Part shown: piece after piece, positions 24,521-34,614 of the stretch
Position numbering within the stretch: position 1 is the first letter of the stretch
Layout of the letters: each line of letters opens with the position of its first letter
Assembly: GCF_021018895.1 (NCBI RefSeq)
Contig: NC_079365.1
Span: 20,696,001 to 20,760,000, forward strand
Source of the DNA: Seriola aureovittata
Taxonomy: Eukaryota; Chordata; Actinopteri; Carangiformes; Carangidae
Reading direction: 5' to 3'
Length of the DNA: 64,000 nt
Made by a program: the position numbers and the translations under genes
Notes under the pieces: generated by a model
What the model was told of the DNA's origin: nothing
Database searches by the model: none
Seen by the model: only the letters and a program-made list of their open reading frames with translations

Positions 24521-24662
24521 GTTTTTTGTTTTTTGAGGCATTTTATGCCTTTACTTGACAGAACAGTGTATAGTAACAGGAAATGGGGCAGTGAGCTGGG
24601 GAATGATATGAAACAAGGAGTCTGGCTGGCTGGGAATCGAACTGAGCATTTGCATCCATGAG
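24521..24662 (+). repeat. Degenerate SINE-like repeat
   Basis: The copy shows 'ttttgaggcattttatgcct', 'ttacttgacagaacagtg' and, near the end, 'gctgggaatcgaactgagca'. The last resembles the inverted B-box region (GGNATCGAAC) of a tRNA-derived SINE head, so the promoter head would face the minus strand. It is heavily mutated and the assignment rests on memory of an abundant teleost family. Confidence 0.45.
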
Positions 24663-25697
24663 GTATAAGAATTTATATTCATGTATAGACGTGTCTTATG
24701 TTTTTTGTTCCTGACTCACAAAACTCATTGTATGCACTGCTAACACGCAGCTGGCAAATTATGACGTCACATTTCACTAATGACTGTCGGTCGGAATTTG
24801 CAAATAAATTTGAGTCCTGCGTTGCTCTTGCATGTCCATGTGTGTTTCACAAGTATTGCCTTTGTTTTGATTAGTGATGACCTCATGTTGGAAATAACAG
24901 CTTGCATGTTGTAAAATTTTGTGAACCGGGCGCAGTGTTGATGATACTTTGTATATCTGTCTGAATGTGAATGTTTGAGTTCAGTGTGTGGGAAGGAAAG
25001 TGATGCCATTATAAGGATCCTGTATCATTAGACTTTCGACAGTATCATTGGACAACATGCACCTAAAACAGTTTTAATCAAATCTAAGCTCTGTGGAAAC
25101 TGTTGTGCATGGTAGAGTAAGACAGAGGAATCTGGTTATGCTTGATCAAAGCCATTTTCAAGATTTATTTACACATCAGACTTTTTGTCTATAGCCCCAC
25201 TGTGACTAAAGCCATGGAATATGTGCATGTTGTCATGTAGGTTCGATGTTGTGCTTCATCAGATACATTTGGCCACATCAGCAAAGTAACCTGAGGTCAC
25301 AGAGTGTTTAGGGTCTTTCAGCATTAGACACATTCACCCATGCCTCGAGGCCAAAATCGATCAGTTCCCAGCTTGTATCCAAGTCTTATCAGTAGTCCAC
25401 GCATCAGCCTTCATTATTCATGGCCATCGTAAGGCCTTTTATACGACCTCTGATGGTATCGGTGGTAAACAAGGGAAACTGAAAAAACAAAATTTTTCCA
25501 CAGACTTTTCTGTCAGTGGCAGTGTTTCACAGCAACATTATGACAACTGACATAAGGTGCAATGATTTTCAAAACTTGTACTCACAGTTCGCATCAATAT
25601 GGTTTTTGATGCATACTTATAGGCAAAACATCGAAGACTAATATCACCTTCCCATGCAGGTGTGCTCTAGAGAATTAGACATCTGAATATGCCCTTT
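24663..25697. other. Non-coding stretch, no gene recognised
   Basis: AT-rich and complex, with no exon, RNA gene or clear repeat. The LINE fragment to the right may extend leftwards into its last 100 bp in more decayed form. Confidence 0.5.
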
Positions 25698-26520
25698 TAG
25701 ATATATGGCGTACAGATAACCCGCACAAAATGGATTATACATTTTACTCTCGAATTCCCCATACTTTTATTTTAAGGATATATTATACTGGGTGTTAGCT
25801 TCTTCTCAAATGATGCATACGATTTTAAATGCATAAATAGTATATATGTCATTATTAGACCACCATGCAAATGTATGTACTATAATGCTTAATACAATTC
25901 CTAATCGTGTAACTCTGTGGAAATTTAACACCTTTTGTGATCAATTTAGAGAAGCCCTAAAGGAATTTCTATATATTAATAACGATTCTGTCTTAGATGC
26001 TTGAATTTTGTGGGATGCCTTTTAAAGGATTTATAAGGAATAGCTCAATATTGTCTGGCCAAAATTCAAAGAAATTACCAATTTGGAGTAACTATGTTCT
26101 GGCATCACTAATTGGTCAACAACATGTAAACTTCTCAGCAGAACTAGAAAAAGAAATATCAATGATTAAATTGTATTCTTGGAAAAAGGTTTTTTAATGC
26201 ATAGAGCGAGGCAATCTCATTACCTTGGTAGGAATAAACTCAGTTTTCTCACTGGCTGGTAAGTTGTGTCATAATGACAGCTTGGCAGATATACCTTCAG
26301 AGAATGGCTTCCTCCTGCATGACCCTGTATGAATTAATCAACAATTCGAAAGATTTGATCAAAAATTATATTAGAACGAAACAAATAATAAAATCAATTT
26401 CTAACCACAAATCTTAATTTCTTTAAGGATTTAGTTTTGCCATGTCAATCGGTTGAGGAGACAAATACTCTAGATACTAAAATAAGTTTAGAATTACTTT
26501 AATCACTAAAACAGATGTCA
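25698..26520 (+). mobile_element. Dead L1-like LINE fragment (endonuclease to reverse-transcriptase linker)
   Basis: Read with frame changes and stops, the plus strand gives successive L1 ORF2 blocks. Near 25698-25770 LDIWRTDNPHKMDYTFYS resembles the end of the AP endonuclease domain (DxWR...YTFYS). Near 25895-26020 WKFNTFCDQFREALKEFL precedes ILWDAF, equivalent to the WRFN...LWEAFKA block. Near 26135-26180 comes ELEKEISMIKL, then EINQQFERFDQKLY near 26333-26374. Finally LVLPCQSVEETNTLDTKISL near 26430-26495 matches the LNLP...LEAPISLEE block just before the polymerase core. The catalytic YADD region is absent. Copies of L1 are moved by ORF2 enzymes, but this one is inert. Confidence 0.75.
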
Positions 26521-26975
26521 CAGGGTGTGACTAGATGTATAGTCCTTTCTCACTAACTTACATTTAGACTGAGGCCACGTTCAGACCAGCTTTAGCTCTG
26601 TGAAAAAAAGCAGCCCTCTCATTTATTTGAATGAAGCCAGTTTGGTGATGGGGTGGCAACAAGGATGGTTACAGCAAAAACCATAAGAAAAATTTAACCT
26701 TGCTCACCTTTTTGTCTGACTGCAACACAACTTCATCAGTCCAAAACACTGTGGTTGCCAGTCAGATATGTGCAGGTTCATGCTCCTGATACGTTACTTT
26801 GTAATGTGGATGGTAAATTTCAACTGTTTCCCTGGCAATCGTCACAACAAAAGATAAAAGTATTGCAGCTGCAACAACTTTCCAGAGTTGTACTACTACT
26901 GATGGACCTGTATCTGAAGCAACACATCCACACCAGTGCAGCCCCCTGGCTTGTTATAAAGCAAGGTCTTATAAT
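26521..26975. other. Non-coding stretch, possible small repeat remnants
   Basis: The words 'gaggccacgttcagaccagc' and 'cagccctctcatttatttga' (about 26571-26630) recall the end of a fish MITE, but no partner terminus was found. The frame at 26755-26991 has no recognisable domain. Confidence 0.35.
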
Positions 26976-27655
26976 GCCCTCAAAGAGCTAAATGCTAACA
27001 GGCTGACAGTGATAATTCTAACATGTTCATGTTTCACAGGTATAATGTTTACTATGTATTAGTTTAGTGCGTTAGCATGTTAAAAAATTTGCTAAGTAGA
27101 AGGGCACTCAGATAGCGCAGACCTCCGCCAAGGCCAATGTCAAACAACATACACCAGACCTCAGAGAAAAAATGTAATTCATAGTGAATGATCGAGATCT
27201 GCCCCAAAATTTTATAGGTTTGTCCCTGGCCCATGCACCATCCCTCCACCAAAAATTGCCTAATCCTGCTGACAAACAGACAAACTGACATGGGTGAAAA
27301 CATAACATTCTTGCCTGAGGTAATCAACATTACACACAAAGTGAGGCTGATGGAAATATCTGTAGTTTCAGGGGTTTGAGTATATATAAAGTACAGTTAT
27401 AATGATATAATATAAAAGTAATAGTTATATAAAAAGATAGTATTAAACAAGTTTTGAACACAAGGTGATGCTACATGGAGAGTTAGAGCTCACCAAAGTT
27501 ATAACAGTTCATCCCAGGGAAAACAAGAAAGTCTGTACCAAAATGTTATAGTACTGAAAAGCAAAAATACCCACAGCAATTTAACCAGTAGTTGTTAAGA
27601 TATTTCTGTCTGGACTGGCAGACAGACATTGCCATCCCTACAGCCACACTGCTAG
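26976..27655 (+). repeat. Dispersed repeat family A, copy 2
   Basis: The copy carries, in order, the 'gctaaatgctaacaggctga' lead, the 'gtttagtgcgttagcatgtt' block, 'aaagtgaggctgatggaaat', 'caccaaagttataacagttc', 'gtctgtaccaaaatg', 'agtagttgttaagatatttc' and a closing 'gacattgccatccctacagc'. About 220 bp near 27090-27330 has no counterpart in the copy at 40.2-40.6 kb and may be an insertion. Non-coding. Confidence 0.6.
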
Positions 27656-29423
27656 AAAAAAAATATAATTCGAGACAATTCTCATTCCAAAAGTTCTTCA
27701 CACTGTACCAACTTCACAAAGAGTCACCCACATTGTAAAGCTGTCACAATAATTCCAGCCGCATATTATGTTCTGTCCTGTTCTGACGGACAGACGTAAT
27801 CAAATCCAATTATTCCACTTCTCCCTTTGCTTCCCATTAGTGCTCATCTCCCATTCTCCTCTCAAATTCCCTTCCTGCAACAAAACATTTGAATGACAAT
27901 GGCATAGTCCTGACACCCACAACAGGCACATCGCTCGTGCTCTTCTCCTGTACCTCTCTCACCCTCTATCCTTTCCACACGTTCTCCTTTCTGAAATCAA
28001 TAGAAAGGGAAACAAAATGACAGGGTTTCATATCATTGCTGTGATACCCCGAGACTACACAGGGAAATGACTATTTCCACACACAAAAGGCTCCATTACT
28101 GCCAGGTGACCTCTCGTCATTGTGTTCCTTAACCTCCGAGTTAGGCACCCTAGGATCGGCAATTCAATGTATGTGTTAGCAGGTGTGTGCCTCCGTGTGC
28201 GTATGCGTGACTGCACAGTGTAATTGTGTATGTACCAGAGCTCCTCATGCAGTGGCAAGGAATCTGTCATTCATCCTTTCTCACACTGTTTTTTTTTTTT
28301 TTTTGCTGTCATGCTTGGAGTGACTACACGGCCTTCTATTTTTAGAATTAAAAATTCCAACTTTCAAAATATGTCAAAGGCACAGCTAATTATATTTTTC
28401 CTTTGTCCATGTAGGCATGCTTGCAATTACTCATAATTATCTTCAATAAATGTTTTACCTCACTGAGGAGATAAGGGACTTTTTTCTGTGATGGATTCTG
28501 AGTGTTTTCCTAACTGTGCAGTTGCATCCAATCTTGCTTCATCATTGCAGTGTTTCTACTGCACTAGTGTGTGTGCATTAACACATGACGTCCATACTTC
28601 TACAGACACACTGTTTATGTGACGTGTGTGAGCATGTTTTAGTGGGCACTGAGATTGGGTTTATGTAGTATGTTGTAGTATGTATGTTTTTGTTCTACCT
28701 TGTCAGGCTGACTTTGTTTCATATTCTTCCTCCCCTGCTTTCTGCACCTCCACCTCTTCCCACCTACGTACCTTTTCCTGTCCCTTCGTCTTTTACTCCT
28801 ACACTCCCTCTGCTTTGCCGCCATCATCCTATTGTTCATACTGTGTGTTACAACATAGTATTTGAGCCCATACCATGGGCAACACCATGGGTCAGGGTCA
28901 CAGCTACAGAGATACCACATGGAGACCTGTGATTGGTCAGCTTGGGCTGCTTGTGTTTTTCCTGCGGAGATTGTTGACAGCGGGTTTTAAAAAGGCTCAA
29001 TGATTATTGTTTTAAAAACACACAAAAAGCAACGTCTCTTCCACTGCAAGTGGTCTGCTCCCCTGAAGTGCTGCTATCATAGTGAATGAAAGTACATAAA
29101 CACAGTGATTATTCAGAAACAACCCTGTCTCCAAGGAATTACATTTACATACATTTACCTAATTTACAGCAACAAATTTGTTTTGGAGTAAAGGTAATGC
29201 CGCCAAGATTACATTTATTATCAGCGAAATATGGATTTCATTTGTTTCCCACCAAAATATCAGCTCTTACTATATTATGACTAGCATTTAAAGCATTATT
29301 AAACTGTTTTATGGTTATGTTTACACACTCATAGAACTTGGTTAAGTGAGGGAAAAGATCATGGTCTTGGTTTAAAAGCCAGCAGCAGCTTGAACAGGAC
29401 ACACAACATGGCTATTCACATAT
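27656..29423. other. Non-coding stretch, no gene recognised
   Basis: No supported exon or RNA gene. A 16-nt T run occurs near 28289. The pyrimidine-rich patch near 28715-28815 yields low-complexity frames on both strands that were disregarded. Confidence 0.5.
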
Positions 29424-29700
29424 AAAGCTGCTATATGTACGTTTTTGCTATCGCTCCATAGCTAATGTTAGCATTATTAGCTGTTACCAGACCAGTGTAG
29501 ATGAGATGTTGCGAGTTCAGCGTCAAACTTCATTCCTTTACTCGCCCAGTGGTGGAAAGCAATGGCAGTGCTTGTTTTGCTTCTATTTCTATCACTTCTT
29601 TTCTTCCACTGAAGTTAGCATTGTAACCAGCAAGCCCGTCTCGCCACTTTCCGATAGCGAGTCACTGTAGCCTCCAGGCTGCCCTGAAGAAGTAGCCAAA
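29424..29700 (-). mobile_element. MITE-like repeat family B, inverted truncated copy
   Basis: The reverse complement aligns along its length with the copy at 16107-16518. Shared words include 'aatgaagtttga(c/t)gctgaac', 'ttgctttccac', 'gctaacttcagt' and the terminus AAAG(C/G)(T/A)GCTAT. Homology fades at about 29700, so the equivalent of the first 130 or so bases of the other copy is missing. Non-coding. Confidence 0.6.
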
Positions 29701-32265
29701 GTCCTTTTGTTGCCTAAACTTAACCCCACATAGAACTCAGGGTGCAAACCCAGGTCTCTTAAGACCACCATCCACGCCTCCCTCTGACTATGCAGAACAA
29801 AAGTGTATAGATTCCTTCACTAGAACAAACTTAGTCTGTTAGCCATTACATTTCTCACCACAACGTAACTGGGAAAACAAATTAATCCTATATACATGTC
29901 ATTTCTAGGAGGTAGAGTTGTCAGTAATGAGACACGGTGAAATACAAATTACTTGGATGTTACTCAAATTCTGAATGTGCGTAGTCCACAAGTAAATGCA
30001 AAAATGATAACAAAGCTACAAGAGTATAATTAAAGCATGATACAGACTGATCGATCATGTTCAATATATTAGTCTAGATTGTGGTTCTGCTATTAATCAA
30101 TAAAGTCCAACACTGAACTATACACCATAGGTATCTATGGCGAGAGTTTTGTTAACCCGTTGCATCAAGTATAAACCCAACTTCCTAATTTTTCCACTTC
30201 CTTATGTTCCTTCCTCTCTCCACCTTAAGATATCCCCTTCTTCTGTCCCACCCCCTGCTCCTGCTCCTCCTCCTCCTCCTCCATGTTGGTCCACCTTTAC
30301 CACCTTCTTCTCCTGTGCCACCACCAACCATCCCGTCCTTCCCATCCCCCTTTACTTTTCTTCATTTTTCCTGTTGCAATTACATGCTTTTTCCTCCTCC
30401 CCTCCATCATCCTCACGTTGTTGTCCTCCTCATCCTGCTTTTCGCTTAATCCATCAAATTGAATTAGTGGTAAAGTTCTTTAAATCTGTTAAATGCTTAA
30501 ATGGGTGTGGACTTCTTCTTGTGGAGTCTTGACTGTAATTTGTTGTCTTTAATGATACATACTTGTAATGTGTTGGTGATAAACATGAGCAGCCTTTAAC
30601 CCTACAATTTTGGAAATGGTCAAACTTTCTCCATATGTTCGGGGAGGAAAAAAAGAGTAATAATGATGCAAGGATGATATTTGTGAAAATAGATGCACTC
30701 GGCTCTTGCTCAGAGCATGTTCATTCATTTACTATGACCATGCGGCGACCGAGTGACTCGGAGCAGGAGCGTCGCCGCTAAGTGGAACAGAGAAGGGGAG
30801 CAGCTGGGCGAAATTCACCTGCCACTTTCAATGTGGATCAGAAATTGCACTCACACCAACATCTCTTCTCCAACAGTGGGGGGAAAAAAATTAGGGGAAA
30901 CAGGAGGACAGAGTGTGCTGAGGCCATACAAATCACAGACAGTAGATTGAATGGAGGGCAGTGATGGAAATGGGAAATGGTCACATTCTTTGAGACCTGC
31001 TGTGTTTGATAGACAGGGTTTCATGGTCTGCTGAAGATGAAGCAATGGGTGTAACACACTGATTTACAGCAGCTGAAAGATTGACAGAAATACAAAAGAG
31101 TTACTTACTGTGAAGTAATTTATGGTTTATAATAGAGGAAACATTAAGTAGTGTTAGTTTTTCCATCTTTGTGACATTTTTCGTGTCACAAAACATTGTA
31201 ATAGATTTATTCCCACACGGTCTCCTTTGAAATTATGTTTCTATGGGCACTTCTTAATTGTTTAGCCAAATATTTTTTTTGAGGTAATTGTCATTTCTTT
31301 CTTATTATGAAGAAAAGTGCTATAATTTTGTGCTGCCTTCATGTTGTACGAAGGTGGTTGCGGTCACTGTGGATGTCAAAGCTTACGACTCTGACACTGC
31401 AGATGAGGGCCCACATCTTCTGTCCCACATGTGGTTAGACACACTTGAGGGCAGGGAAAGATTAGATACTAATACAAAACCCACATTTTGCTTCAAGTCA
31501 CTTTTGACTTTCTTTTTCTTTTTTTGATATTTTCTAATATTTACCCTTTAACTTTCCCTAATTTTAAGGAAGTGCTTCAGGTGCCTAAACACAACCAATT
31601 AAAAGCCATAAAAAAATAATCCAAGAGGAATTTCCTCTCAACACGTATTTGTAATATGTAAACACATAGTTTCTAGGAGATGGGTTCAGTTGAGTCTCTG
31701 GTATACAACACTCTGAATACGTCTAGAAATGTTTTATTTCACTGTTGCATAAGATTTTAATTTATAAGCATCACTTGATCTTGGATTGTGGGTCTCTCCT
31801 GGTTTTGGCCAAACAGTAGTTTGAGCAAGATGGTTGCACAGTTGAGGTTGTGCTTTGACAGGCATGTTATTAGAAATAACTGTCTGACCAGCTGTTTCCT
31901 CTTCAGCAGTTTGGTCACTCAGGCATTTGCAGACTTACTGTACGTGATATTGTAACTAGCCCTGAACTAGTTTTAATCCTCCTGCCACAGTGCTCAGTGC
32001 ACAAGTCTTCTCTCTGCCTGCAGTGACTCTTTGCCTCGCAGGGAGGCAGTGCTGCGTCGCTCTCACACTGACGAGAGCCACAGACAGACTGCAGTGAGTC
32101 TGCTTTTCAAAGAGTGATAACAGATTGCTAATATACAACTTATAGAGTCACACATAACCACAAAGCAGCTCATTCTACACAGACACTCCTCTCCATCTGT
32201 GACATACTTGTCTCACTTCACCACCTCTAAGCCTATCAGCATGATGTGCACTTGTGGCTAGCAGC
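29701..32265. other. Non-coding stretch, no gene recognised
   Basis: A strongly pyrimidine-rich segment (about 30190-30440, with CCTCCT and CTTCTC runs) produces the Pro/Ser-rich 131-codon frame at 30137-30532, which I regard as compositional. No exon, RNA gene or well-defined repeat was identified elsewhere in the stretch. Confidence 0.5.
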
Positions 32266-32268
32266 CAC

Positions 32269-32313
<45 letters not shown>
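32266..32313 (+). repeat. (CA)n microsatellite
   Basis: CA dinucleotides with a single CACG interruption near 32271-32274. Confidence 0.97.
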
Positions 32314-32314
<1 letters not shown>

Positions 32315-33242
32315 TGGCCTTGTATATGCATTGCTATAAGTATGAGGACATGCCACAGGTGAGCAAGAATGTCTCATATCTGAAGAGGAAAGTGTAGAAG
32401 AAACCTTTATCTCAGGGTTCAGGGCCAAAAACTGTTGTCTATATTCACTGTACAGATAAAATCTACAGCAGATGTGTACAGAGAGAGAAAAGAACATAGA
32501 GAAATTTAATTCTCTTAGGTGAGAGAGGAAAAGAAGAGAGAAGGTTTGTGCACTGAATTTGAACTGTATACTGGCTGTAAATATTTAGTAAAGCCACAGA
32601 CTAGAGAAACGGATGGAAAAACAGAAAGACAGGTCAGTCAGTCATTCAGACAGACATTTATAGAGAAGGGACATGCTTCATCATACACTGGCAGAAAGTC
32701 GAGACAGACATTAAGCTTATACAAAGGGAGGTCGGCCCGTCACTCAGTCAGATGTGTATGACTGATTGACAGCATTATATAATACTACACAGCCAGACAG
32801 ACACACTAACAATCCAGCAGACAGATCCACTGATCTCCACACAGACAGCACGGCGAGTAGACACCGTGCATCCGAGATCAGTTCATATTAAAGGTGGCAC
32901 AGTCAGGCAGGCAGCAGCTGGGACTGGCCATCAGGGAGAGATGTGGGGGCCACGCTGCCCCAATATATCCATGCAACATTAATATTTCAAAATTGTTTTT
33001 CTGTGAATTTATAGTCTGGCTAGCGTGTGCTGTTGGCCTCCATCACACGCAGCCGTTTAAACGAAAGCAGTCAAGGTTCATGTTTCTGTGTAAGATCCTT
33101 TTCCATTTGCTGGAGAATTTTAGCTGCCAGCAAAGCAAGTGAGGCAGGGTCGTATATGAATGCTGTCAGTGTGAAGTTAGGTGACACTAACTAAAGCTGG
33201 TATGTGTGGAATCTCCAGTTCAAAGAAGTTCACAATTATTTC
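32314..33242. other. Non-coding stretch with degenerate CAGACA tract
   Basis: From about 32590 to 32860 the words CAGACAG, CAGTCAG and AGACAGAC recur at irregular spacing, suggesting an old decayed simple repeat. No coding feature is supported. Confidence 0.5.
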
Positions 33243-33320
33243 TGTAGCATTTACTCATCCGGTAGATGTTTTTGTCCAAAGCGACATACAAATGATAACA
33301 CTGTGAAATTTCAAAATTCT
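33243..33320 (+). repeat. Fragment of a common teleost repeat ('TCCAAAGCGACATAC' motif)
   Basis: The core 'tttttgtccaaagcgacata' preceded by 'gcatttactcatccggtaga' matches a short block I remember as recurring many times in fish genomes (CATTTAGCAGA...TCCAAAGCGACTTAC). Only about 75 bp is recognisable. Confidence 0.45.
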
Positions 33321-33930
33321 AAATTTATGTAAATTATACAGCCACAGGTCTGGTTTACATGATTTATTCGCTATTAATAATTGGAATGATGAAGACAGTA
33401 TTGTACAAAATATAACAAACTAAAGCAGAATTCAGGCTAAAGTGTCAATGGGGAGTAAGAAATAAGGCTGCAACAGTTATTTTCATTCATCTTTAATCTG
33501 CAGATCACTTATTCGTATGTGAAATAAAATGCCTATGACGAATTGTCATAGCAGAAGGAGTCGACCAACCATCAACCAACAAGCACAAACCCAAAGATGT
33601 TCAATGTATTATCATAGATGATCCCCACATCAGACAAGATGGGAGCAGAGCATGGTTTTACTCAGTGGTTTAATTATCAAAATAGCAGCTGTCTGTCAAT
33701 TGACCGTCTCAGCTCTAATGACGAATGAACTGAATGATCGTTTGATGAATCTAAAAGTCATATTTGAAGCAAGCCACTTACTTTCTTTGGTTACACTACA
33801 CCAACTTAAACAAGTGTACATCATCCTCCACAGCTTCCTCTCTGATTATTATAGAGTGTAAAGAGTCATCTCAACATCTAAACAGCGACAGGACAAAAAA
33901 AAAACCCCAAAAAATCTACATGCAGTTGTG
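33321..33930. other. Upstream flank of the putative gene, no exon recognised
   Basis: AT-rich sequence lying immediately left of the putative promoter. No repeat or exon could be supported. Confidence 0.45.
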
Positions 33931-34060
33931 GTCAGTGCAGTTGCCAATAAGACAAGAGCTGCTTGTGCGCCGTGACGCGCGCAATGAGAGGGGTAGGGGG
34001 GGAAGCAAGAGGGGGTGAGAGAGCGAGAGCGAGAGAGAGAGAGAGAGAGAGCTCACCTCT
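33931..34060 (+). promoter_or_regulatory. Putative TATA-less promoter region
   Basis: Several promoter-like words lie together just upstream of the CpG-rich leader: a CCAAT box (33944-33948), a half CRE-like TGACGCGCGC (33973-33982), G-rich patches (33991-34015) and a pure GA tract (about 34029-34050). No TATA box precedes the leader at a plausible distance. Base composition shifts from AT-rich to GC-rich here. The transcription start cannot be fixed from sequence; somewhere between about 34050 and 34150 is likely. Confidence 0.4.
34029..34051 (+). repeat. (GA)n tract at the putative promoter
   Basis: A short pure GA array continuing an imperfect GAGAGCGAGAGC lead-in. GA tracts near vertebrate promoters can bind GAGA-type factors and form triplex DNA, but they are also simply mutable repeats. 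Confidence 0.9.
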
Positions 34061-34190
34061 CCAAATCAACCAGTCAGCATCCCAAAAAACACAAGAAGCG
34101 CTGGTGATCTTTCAATGATACCCTCATCTCTGCCCTCACTCCTCTAAACTCACTTGGTCTCCGCACAAACTTCCAGCGAGAGCGTCCGGC

Positions 34191-34226
34191 ATGAGCGGAG
34201 ACAAACACCATGGATGTGCCACATGA
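34191..34226 (+). promoter_or_regulatory. Upstream ORF 1 (11 codons plus stop)
   Basis: ATG AGC GGA ... ending TGA. The -3 base is G (GGCATGA), a moderate initiation context. It overlaps uORF2 and uORF3. If the transcript starts upstream, it is the first AUG the scanning ribosome would meet. Confidence 0.4.
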
Positions 34227-34245
34227 GGCGGACCGGAGCAACTGA
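34210..34245 (+). promoter_or_regulatory. Upstream ORF 2 (11 codons plus stop) in strong Kozak context
   Basis: The start reads ACCATGG, with A at -3 and G at +4, close to the optimum. The main ATG has only GACATGC. The uORF ends in TGA more than 200 nt before the main start, leaving room for re-initiation. A strong-context uORF would be expected to reduce translation of the main frame. Confidence 0.45.
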
Positions 34246-34267
34246 ACCGCCACCGCTCAAAGTTTGA
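34214..34267 (+). promoter_or_regulatory. Upstream ORF 3 (17 codons plus stop)
   Basis: It starts 4 nt after uORF2 in a different frame, has an internal ATG at its fourth codon, and ends in TGA. It overlaps the other two uORFs. The start context is weak to moderate. Confidence 0.35.
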
Positions 34268-34401
34268 CCGTAGAAACCACCGTGACACTCGCTGAACAAA
34301 CACGCAACTTTAAGTGCGTTTTTTTTTCTTCCTGCTTTTCTGACACTTTTTACTTTGTCGCCTGCCCCTTGGATTGCTTGGATTCCGCGGTGTGTCTTTT
34401 T

Positions 34402-34425
34402 ATGTTCAGCCGGGGAGACGTGTAG
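34402..34425 (+). promoter_or_regulatory. Upstream ORF 4 (7 codons plus stop), in frame with the main start
   Basis: ATG TTC AGC ... TAG. Its TAG at 34423-34425 lies in the same frame as the main ATG, 36 nt upstream. It therefore both terminates this uORF and proves that the main coding frame does not extend further left. Confidence 0.4.
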
Positions 34426-34461
34426 TTTTTTTTCGGGGTGGTCCGCTATAAGGAAGGTGAC

Positions 34462-34515
34462 ATGCAGGTTCTCGGTTGGACCATAGTTCTCCTCTGCCAG
34501 TGGATCCTACGGAAG
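34462..34515 (+). CDS. Signal-peptide coding end of an unidentified secreted or membrane protein (first coding exon, partial)
   Basis: Eighteen codons give MQVLGWTIVLLCQWILRK, ending in phase 0 at a consensus splice donor. The hydrophobic core (residues 3-16) is typical of a signal peptide h-region. The charged RK lies at the exon edge, so the cleavage site would be encoded by exon 2, which I could not find. The start is chosen because an in-frame TAG lies 36 nt upstream (34423) with no other in-frame ATG between; beyond the donor the frame stops within a few codons (TGA near 34531). The product would enter the secretory pathway. Exons of this kind, followed by very long first introns, are common in adhesion-type glycoproteins such as cadherin, Ig-superfamily or contactin-associated genes. 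Eighteen residues do not allow a name. It could also be a chance ORF before a chance donor, though CpG content argues against that. Confidence 0.5.
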
Positions 34516-34521
34516 GTGAGT
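34516..34521 (+). promoter_or_regulatory. Consensus 5' splice site (GTGAGT)
   Basis: AAG|GTGAGT is a full match to the vertebrate donor consensus at +1 to +6, with good exon-end bases. It closes the putative first coding exon in phase 0. A long G tract lies 72 nt into the intron. Confidence 0.6.
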
Positions 34522-34587
34522 TTATCATTCTGATGAACCAAAAAACACTAGAAATACCTTTTTATATGCAACCATAGAGACTGGGTT

Positions 34588-34614
34588 GGGGGGGGGGGGG
34601 GGGGGGGGGGGGGG
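34588..34614 (+). repeat. G27 homopolymer inside the putative intron 1
   Basis: Twenty-seven consecutive G residues, preceded by GGGTT, starting 72 nt after the donor. G runs near a donor can act as intronic splicing enhancers through hnRNP H/F proteins, and a run this long can form G-quadruplexes in DNA or RNA. The exact length is likely to be unreliable in the assembly. Confidence 0.95.

Larger units (their letters stand above)
34060..34515 (+). other. Putative first exon: CpG-rich 5' leader plus start of coding sequence
   Basis: The left edge is approximate. About 22 CpG dinucleotides occur between 34160 and 34475, close to the number expected from base composition, whereas the flanking DNA is strongly CpG-poor. 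This is the profile of an unmethylated promoter or first exon. The leader contains four short upstream ORFs, and the main ATG lies at 34462. The exon ends at the consensus donor at 34516. No RNA evidence is available, so exon status is inferred from CpG content, reading frame and donor. Confidence 0.5.

Noticed and set aside
30137..30532. 131-codon Pro/Ser-rich plus-strand frame
   Set aside because: Driven by a pyrimidine-rich CCT/CTT tract, with no recognised domain or splice sites.
33463..33560. Possible further copy of the 'GCTGCAAC...TTATTTTCATTCAT' hAT-like family
   Set aside because: Only about 35 bp is similar and later landmarks are absent, so it was not listed.
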